Source: DSVZ01 sp037439785 (GTDB lineage Bacteria; Verrucomicrobiota; Verrucomicrobiia; Limisphaerales; J093). From it: a DNA stretch of 64,000 nt. Position numbers and translations under genes: made by a program. The stretch is taken from assembly GCA_037439785.1 (NCBI GenBank), contig JBBIVJ010000005.1:62001-126000 (forward strand), read 5' to 3'. Under the pieces are notes generated by a model. That model did no database searches. It worked only from the letters and a program-made list of their open reading frames with translations, and had not been told where the DNA came from. Position 1 is the first letter of the stretch. Each line of letters begins with the position of its first letter. Positions 59,307-64,000 of this stretch are shown in pieces.

Positions 59307-60365
59307 TCACCGGCCGCCGCCCCCGCCGCCCCCGGAGCCCGCCCTGCTCGCGCGGTAGGTGCGGATCAAGTCCAGCACCTCGTCGAAGATGTCGGCCGGC
59401 ACGATCTTGCCCCGGATTTGCGGGTAGGCGGCCTCCGCTGCCGATCGCCACTCCGCCTCCAGCTCGGGGGTGACGGCCGTGACCTTGAGCCGCCGCTTCT
59501 GCATGGCGCGGATGGCCTCCTCGGATTCCCGGCGGCCCTGGGCCTTGATCTCCGCTCCGGTCTGTCGGGCGGCGCCCCAGAGGGCCTCGCGCTGCGCCGC
59601 CGGCAGCTTGTCCCAGGTGGCCTTGCGGATGACGCACGCGCCCACCAGTGGCCCCCAGTTCAGGGCCAGCATGTAGGAGGCACGGCTGTCCACCTGGGTG
59701 GACAGGGCAAAGACCGGCGGCAGCGGCGCCGCCTCGATCAGCCCGGTCTGGAACCCCGGCAGGATGTCGGCCGTCTCGAGGGCCACCGGCCGGAAACCCG
59801 CCGAGCGGTAAATCTGCAACTGGTCGGTGTGGCCCGCCCAGGAGAAGAGCTTGAGCCGGCGCAGATCGTCCGGCCGGGCCACCGGCTGGGTGCTGAAGAA
59901 ATGCACCCAGCCCGCATCCGACCAGAACAGCACCACAAACCCCCTGGCCTCCAGCCGCGCCTCCAGCTGCGGCTGGAGCTGGGCGCCGACGTGGTCCACC
60001 TCGTCCAGGTCCCGGAACCCCATCGGGATGGAGAGCAGCCCCTGGACGGCCGGCTCGATTTCCGCCACGCCCACCCCGGTGAGCATGGCCGCCTGGATCG
60101 AATTCACCCGCATCAGCCCCACCGTGTCCGCCTCGCCCCCCAGCTTGCCGTCGGCGTAGATCACCAGGTCCACCGCCCCGTTCGAGAGCTTGCGCCAGCT
60201 CTCGCGCAGGCCCAGCAGGCTTTTGTGGAACGAGCTGCCGGTGGGGGCCAGGGTGGCCAGTTTCACGCGCTCGGCGGCGCACGCCGCCGGCACGACCGCG
60301 GGGCTCAGACCGGCCAGCAGCGCCGCCGGCACCAGCCATCGGAAGCAGGAAAGAAGACCTTGCAT
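59307..60365 (-). CDS. dctP: TRAP transporter substrate-binding protein DctP
   Basis: A 352-residue periplasmic protein with a signal peptide (LVPAALLAGLSPAVVPAACA). DctP family features: KLATLAPTGSSFHKSLLGLRE (~35-55; core LAPTGSSFH), IYADGKLGGEADTVGLMRVN (~69-88; core GKLGGEADT), FWSDAGWVHFFSTQPV (~146-161) and LKLFSWAGHTDQLQIYRSAGF. The ligand is probably an organic acid or similar, not identifiable here. A Gly-rich C-terminal tail follows. It lies 13 nt after tatT. No DctQ or DctM membrane gene follows; the next gene is pstB on the opposite strand. Confidence 0.87.
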   Translation of the reverse strand: MQGLLSCFRWLVPAALLAGLSPAVVPAACAAERVKLATLAPTGSSFHKSLLGLRESWRKLSNGAVDLVIYADGKLGGEADTVGLMRVNSIQAAMLTGVGVAEIEPAVQGLLSIPMGFRDLDEVDHVGAQLQPQLEARLEARGFVVLFWSDAGWVHFFSTQPVARPDDLRRLKLFSWAGHTDQLQIYRSAGFRPVALETADILPGFQTGLIEAAPLPPVFALSTQVDSRASYMLALNWGPLVGACVIRKATWDKLPAAQREALWGAARQTGAEIKAQGRRESEEAIRAMQKRRLKVTAVTPELEAEWRSAAEAAYPQIRGKIVPADIFDEVLDLIRTYRASRAGSGGGGGGGR

Positions 60366-60378
60366 GGCAGTTCGGACG

Positions 60379-61326
60379 TCAGGGGTTCGCGGAAGGTTCA
60401 GGAATCAGGAACAAATCCTCGCGCTTGCCGGCCAGCCAGCGGGCGCGGCGCTGCATCACCACATTCACCAACCGGTGCTCCGGAGCGGCCTCCACATCCA
60501 CCGCCAGCGCCCGCGCCAGCAGGGCATCAAACTGCTTGAGGTCCTGCGTCTGCGCACACACCGCCTCCGCGAACGCGACAAACGGCGCCGCCTGTTTGCC
60601 TCCGCTCAGGGCCACGGCCCGCTCGAAATGTCGGCGCGCGCGCGCGGCGGGATCGCCCGGCGCGCCCTGGCGGGCCATTTCGTAGGTGATCAAAAACGTG
60701 TGCAGCGCGCCCTCGCCCCAGTCCGGGTCCAGCTCCAGGGCGCGGTCAATCAGCGCCTCCATCTGCGGCACCTCCGCCACGTGGTCGGGACGGTCCTTGG
60801 CCAGCCCAATGGCCGAGCCCCACGCCGCCGCGGTCCAGTACAGCAGGGGGACATCCGCCTTGCGCGCCCGCCGCACCGCCGCCCGGGGGTCGGCCCGCAG
60901 GGCCGCCCGGAAGCCGCGGTGTCGGGCCTCGAGCCCGCGCAGGCCGTAATCGCGCGCGCGCAGGTAAAGCCGGCGCGCCCGCTCGCGCAACGCCAGGGCG
61001 GCTGCCAGGTCGCGGTCCTCCAGCTCATCGGCGTCCAGTTGCACAAAGGCGTAGGCGAACTGGGTGAAGCCGCTGGTGGTGGCGAACAACAGCCCCGGAT
61101 GCCGCGGGCTTTCCGCCAGCAGGCTTTCCATGAGCTTCAGGCCAAACGGCACGGCGGCCCGCACCAGCTCGGGGTCCTCCTCCTGCGCAAAGGTCGTCCC
61201 CCCCCCGGCCAGGGCATGGCCGACCTGGTTGACCGCAAATTTCTTGAGCGAACAGCCCGAGCCCAGCACCAGCACCCCCAGCCCCAGCCAGGAGGCGCGC
61301 CAAGCTCGCCAGCACCCACGCTTCAT
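60379..61326 (-). CDS. TatT-like TRAP-associated lipoprotein
   Basis: A 315-residue lipoprotein (lipobox VLGSGC) of the TatT family, the helical TPR-like 'T component' that pairs with DctP-type proteins. Family features include FAVNQVGHALAGGGTTFAQEEDPELVRAAVPFGLKLMESLL near the N-terminus (core EEDPELVRAA...KLMESLL), YWTAAAWGSAIGLAKDRPD (~160-178) and LDPDWGEGALHTFLITYE (~197-214). TatT oligomers are thought to present ligands to DctP. It is first in the pair and diverges from trpF, with 109 bp between. A TGCTACATC sequence ends 7 nt before the ATG, possibly a leaderless promoter. Confidence 0.8.
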   Translation of the reverse strand: MKRGCWRAWRASWLGLGVLVLGSGCSLKKFAVNQVGHALAGGGTTFAQEEDPELVRAAVPFGLKLMESLLAESPRHPGLLFATTSGFTQFAYAFVQLDADELEDRDLAAALALRERARRLYLRARDYGLRGLEARHRGFRAALRADPRAAVRRARKADVPLLYWTAAAWGSAIGLAKDRPDHVAEVPQMEALIDRALELDPDWGEGALHTFLITYEMARQGAPGDPAARARRHFERAVALSGGKQAAPFVAFAEAVCAQTQDLKQFDALLARALAVDVEAAPEHRLVNVVMQRRARWLAGKREDLFLIPEPSANP

Positions 61327-61435
61327 GCCGGGGGATGTAGCACACCGGCCGCCGGAGGGCGACTGCGAAACCGCCTCCCGTGCCCCGGACAAATGCGCGT
61401 GGCTTTTGCGGCCGGCTGTGGCACAACCGCCCGGC

Positions 61436-62158
61436 ATGGATGTGCGGGTCAAAATCTGCGGCATCACCCGCCTCGAAGAGGCGCTGGCCGCCGTCGAGGC
61501 CGGCGCGGACGCCCTGGGCTTCATGTTTTATCCGGCCAGCCCGCGCCAGATCGAGCCCGCCGCCGCGGCGGCCATCTGCCGGGCGCTGCCGCCGTGGGTG
61601 CACCGGGTGGGGGTGTTCGTGGACGTCCCGGAGGCCCACATCCGCGAACTGGTGCAACGCTGCGGGCTGAGCGCCCTCCAATTGCACGGCCGGGAATCCC
61701 CCGCCTTCTGCCGGCGGTTCGAATGGCCCGTGATCAAGGCCTTTCGCGTCCGCGGCCCGGAGAGCCTGGCCGAGCTGACCGACTACGACACCGCCGCCTG
61801 GCTGCTGGACAGCTACGTGCCGGGGCAGCTCGGCGGCACCGGCGCGGGGTTCAACTGGGACCTGGCGGCCCGGGCCGTGCGGCTGGGACGCCCGGTGATC
61901 CTGGCCGGCGGTCTGACCCCGGCCAACGTGGCCGCGGCGGTGCGGCAGGTACGGCCCTACGGCGTGGATGTCTCCAGCGGCGTCGAGCGCGCCCCCCGCG
62001 TCAAGGACCCGGAACTCATGCGGGCGTTTGTGGCGGCCGTCCGGGCGGCGGCGCGCGAGCCGGGCGCCCCGGCGATGGCGTCAGCCGCTGCTGTTGGCGA
62101 GGCCGGCGGCGAGTTGCCCGGCCGGGAAGGGGCTTGCGCCGGCCCGCCCGCCGGCTAG
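61436..62158 (+). CDS. trpF: Phosphoribosylanthranilate isomerase
   Basis: A 240-residue TIM barrel of tryptophan synthesis. The catalytic Cys lies in VRVKICGITRLEEAL (~3-17). ADALGFMFYPASPRQI (~24-39), VGVFVDVP (~58-65), LQLHGRESPAFC (~79-90), LLDSYVPGQLGGTGAGFNWDL (~120-140; core GGTGAGF), LAGGLTPANVAAAV (~152-165) and VDVSSGVERAPRVKD (~173-187) cover the remaining active-site loops. The last ~35 residues are an Ala/Gly-rich extension beyond the usual end. The start is at ATG 61436. Confidence 0.94.
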   Translation: MDVRVKICGITRLEEALAAVEAGADALGFMFYPASPRQIEPAAAAAICRALPPWVHRVGVFVDVPEAHIRELVQRCGLSALQLHGRESPAFCRRFEWPVIKAFRVRGPESLAELTDYDTAAWLLDSYVPGQLGGTGAGFNWDLAARAVRLGRPVILAGGLTPANVAAAVRQVRPYGVDVSSGVERAPRVKDPELMRAFVAAVRAAAREPGAPAMASAAAVGEAGGELPGREGACAGPPAG

Positions 62159-62174
62159 CATCCAGGCACCTCGT

Positions 62175-62249
62175 GGCGGGGTAGCCAAGTGGTAAGGCAG
62201 GGCTCTGCAAAAGCCCCATTCGTCGGTTCGATTCCGACCCTCGCCTCCA
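62175..62249 (+). tRNA. tRNA-Cys (GCA)
   Basis: 75 nt including CCA. The acceptor GGCGGGG pairs with CCTCGCC (one G-U). The anticodon stem GGGCT/AGCCC encloses CTGCAAA, giving GCA. Confidence 0.97.
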
Positions 62250-62418
62250 ATTTTTTCCCTCCCGCCAGGTTGACATTTTCCTCCCCCCGGACCCGTCACG
62301 GCCCTTTCTGGAACCAGGTGCCGGCGCGGGGCGCGGCCCGGTCGGCCCGCGCTCCTCCCGCCACGCCCGCGGGGCGTTGACCCGGGCGGCCCGCGGGGGG
62401 TATTCGTTGGCCCCGACC

Positions 62419-64000
62419 ATGAGGACCTCCCCCGCGCCGGCGCCCGGCGGACCCTGCCGCGAGAATGTCCCCGCCCCGGCACCGCCCCCTGCCGCCCCGC
62501 CCCCGGCACACCGCTGGGCACGTCGCGACTTCCTCCGGCTGCTGGGCTCGGGGGCGTCCGCTGCGCTGGCCGCATCGTTCCGGCCTCCCGTCATGGCCGG
62601 GCCGTTTACGCGCGCGGATTTCGAGAAGCTCGTGCCGGCGGACAAGAAGCTTTCGCCGGCCTGGCTGGCCGCGCTGACCGCGCGCGGTACGCCGGAGGTG
62701 TACCGTGGCGCCGAGCTGGACAAGATTGGCATGCCGGTGGGCGGAATCGGCGCCGGCCAGGTCTATCTCGGCGGCGACGGCCGGCTCTGGCACTGGGACA
62801 TCTTCAACCGGCACGTGGACTCGGGCAGCAGCGGCCCGCATTACGCCCGGCCGATGACGCCGACCTCGCCGTTCGAGCTGGGCTTTGCACTGCGCGTGAC
62901 CGCCACCGGCCGGACGGACGCGCGCCCCCTGGACCGCCGGGGCTGGCGCGACATCACCTTCCGCGGCGCGTATCCGCTGGGCCGGGTCGAGTACCGCGAT
63001 CCCGCGGTACCGGTGGAGGTGTCCCTCGAGGCCTTCTCGCCCTTCCTCCCCCTGAACGTGGAGGACTCGACGCTGCCGGTCATTGTCCTGGGCTTCACCG
63101 TGAAGAACGCCGGGGCCGTGCCGGCGGAGGTCGAGCTGGCTGGCGGCCTCGCGAACCCGGTGTGCCTGTTCAGCGGCCGGGAGCGTCCCGTGCAACGCCG
63201 CAATCGCGTGGTGCGCCGCCCCGGCCTGCTGGCCGTCGAGTGCAGCGCGGCCGACCTCCCGCCCGAGCCCCCGGCCGCCGCGCGCCCGGACATCCTGTTC
63301 GACGACTTCGAGCGCCCGGACCACGGGGACTGGACCGTCACCGGCACGGCCTTTGGCCGGGGGCCGGTCCGGCAAGCCGAGGTGCCCGACTATCAGGGCC
63401 CGCTCGGCCTGCACGGCGAGCGGGCAGTAAACAGCCACGCCGCCGCGCCCGCCGGGGACGTCGCGGCCCGCGACGCGCATCAGGGCACGCTGACCAGCCG
63501 GCCGTTCACCATCGAACGCGACTTCATCACCTTCCCGGTCGGCGGCGGCGCCCACCCCGGCAAGACCTGCGTGAACCTGCTGGTGGACGGTCAGGTCGTC
63601 CTCTCCACCCCCGGCCGAAATGACAATCGCCTGGGCCCGGTGACCTGGAATGTGCGGGCCTGGGCCGGACGGACCGCGCGCCTCCAGTCCGTGGACCTCG
63701 AGTCCGGCGGCTGGGGCAACATCGGCCTGGACCACATCCTCTTCACCGACCGTCCCTCCACCGTGTCCGGCCCGCTCGCCCACGCGGCCGACTTTGGCAC
63801 GATGACGCTGGTGCTGTTGTCCGCCGGCGGCCGGTCGCCGGCCCCGGAAACTCATTCAGGCCCCGCCGACCCGGCCCGCGCGGGGACCGATTGGGCCTCC
63901 GCCGCGTTCCCCGCCGGCCCGTGGCCGGAAGGCCTGTTTCAGCGGTCCGGGCCGCCGACCGCGACCGCCACGGCGTCCGCGGAGGCCAGGTTGGTCGGCG
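62419..64000 (+). CDS. GH116-type (GBA2-like) glycoside hydrolase, Tat signal, N-terminal part
   Basis: The frame is open to the window edge, giving 527 residues of a longer protein. A Pro-rich start is followed by a twin-arginine signal (RWARRDFLRLLGSGASAALA, ~31-50). The N-terminal GBA2 domain is recognised by KIGMPVGGIGAGQVYLGGDG (~102-121; core GGIGAGQVYLG) and WHWDIFN. From about residue 293 to 450 a different module interrupts it: DILFDDFERPDHGDWTVTG, then VGGGAHPGKTCVNLLVDG and GWGNIGLDHILF. This is the jelly-roll-like unit often found next to GH32 domains. The domain then resumes with DFGTMTLVLLSAG. The catalytic barrel lies outside the window. Substrate is unknown; GH116 acts on beta-glucosides and related sugars. 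Confidence 0.8.
   Translation, partial: MRTSPAPAPGGPCRENVPAPAPPPAAPPPAHRWARRDFLRLLGSGASAALAASFRPPVMAGPFTRADFEKLVPADKKLSPAWLAALTARGTPEVYRGAELDKIGMPVGGIGAGQVYLGGDGRLWHWDIFNRHVDSGSSGPHYARPMTPTSPFELGFALRVTATGRTDARPLDRRGWRDITFRGAYPLGRVEYRDPAVPVEVSLEAFSPFLPLNVEDSTLPVIVLGFTVKNAGAVPAEVELAGGLANPVCLFSGRERPVQRRNRVVRRPGLLAVECSAADLPPEPPAAARPDILFDDFERPDHGDWTVTGTAFGRGPVRQAEVPDYQGPLGLHGERAVNSHAAAPAGDVAARDAHQGTLTSRPFTIERDFITFPVGGGAHPGKTCVNLLVDGQVVLSTPGRNDNRLGPVTWNVRAWAGRTARLQSVDLESGGWGNIGLDHILFTDRPSTVSGPLAHAADFGTMTLVLLSAGGRSPAPETHSGPADPARAGTDWASAAFPAGPWPEGLFQRSGPPTATATASAEARLVG

Overview
This 64-kb window is dense, GC-rich chromosomal DNA, and most neighbouring genes overlap by 4 bases (ATGA). The gene content suggests a member of the Verrucomicrobiota, perhaps near Limisphaera/Pedosphaera. 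This is inferred from a DUF5703 glycan-active protein, Tat-secreted sugar hydrolases, a NusG-like antiterminator, abundant 'RASGLQALLPG'-type intergenic repeats and five dispersed tRNA genes. It was not checked by database search.

Layout. 1-5.5 kb: the end of a MacB-type permease, sufT, a NusG paralogue, a small hicBA cassette caught between two copies of the dus 5' end, dus itself, a NamZ-like muramidase and tRNA-Lys. 5.6-12.9 kb (minus strand): etfB-etfA, a membrane ETF:quinone oxidoreductase, an HdrC/HdrB-type fusion and HdrA. 13.4-15.6 kb: a decayed IS91-type element bounded by a 16-bp inverted repeat. 15.9-23.2 kb (minus strand): hdrC-hdrB-hdrA-mvhD-mvhG-mvhA plus a hydrogenase maturation protease. 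This encodes a complete heterodisulfide-reductase-like/[NiFe]-hydrogenase (Mvh-Hdr) complex in a bacterium. 23.3-28.9 kb (minus strand): a PmtA-like methyltransferase, then argF, a PIG-L deacetylase, a DUF1349-like protein, ygfZ and apbE. 28.9-29.9 kb: a 91-bp tandem repeat and mosaic repeats, then tRNA-Arg. 30-35.4 kb: trpA, a GT39 membrane transferase and a DUF5703/LamG protein. 35.4-40 kb (minus strand): guaA and topB. 40.2-45 kb: HIT, phoH, ybeY, DUF502, recO and a Tat-secreted protein. 45.1-48.2 kb: a small thioredoxin-fold protein and a divergent HxlR regulator, a 70-aa protein, lysA and tRNA-Asp. 48.3-52.3 kb: cydAB, a ferredoxin, tsaD and tRNA-Leu. 52.5-54.8 kb: ggt and a secreted protein. 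55.3-59.3 kb: an abnormal phosphate-uptake operon. 59.3-62.2 kb: TRAP-type dctP/tatT, trpF and tRNA-Cys. 62.4 kb to the end: a GH116-type hydrolase running off the window.

How the parts work together. Mvh-Hdr would oxidise or evolve H2, with HdrA as the flavin bifurcation site between a low-potential ferredoxin and a disulfide or other high-potential acceptor at HdrB. The neighbouring etf operon would collect electrons from flavoprotein dehydrogenases and pass them to menaquinone through the membrane oxidoreductase, with a second HdrA and an HdrBC fusion attached. Cytochrome bd (cydAB) could be a terminal quinol oxidase. The two redox operons lie on the same strand and are separated only by the IS91-type relic.

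The most unusual points are: the twin Hdr operons, with consistent loss of cluster ligands in the etf-linked copies; a phosphate operon with PhoU fused to a phosphatase-like domain that lacks its catalytic cysteine, no PstA, a 61-aa pstA/pstB-like relic and a PstB with a degenerate ABC signature; the hicBA cassette between duplicated dus starts; and a recurrent promoter layout (TANNNT-like hexamer 6-8 nt before ATG) that predicts leaderless mRNAs. Start codons were chosen from motifs, overlaps and promoter or ribosome-site position. Several are uncertain, as noted in the entries.
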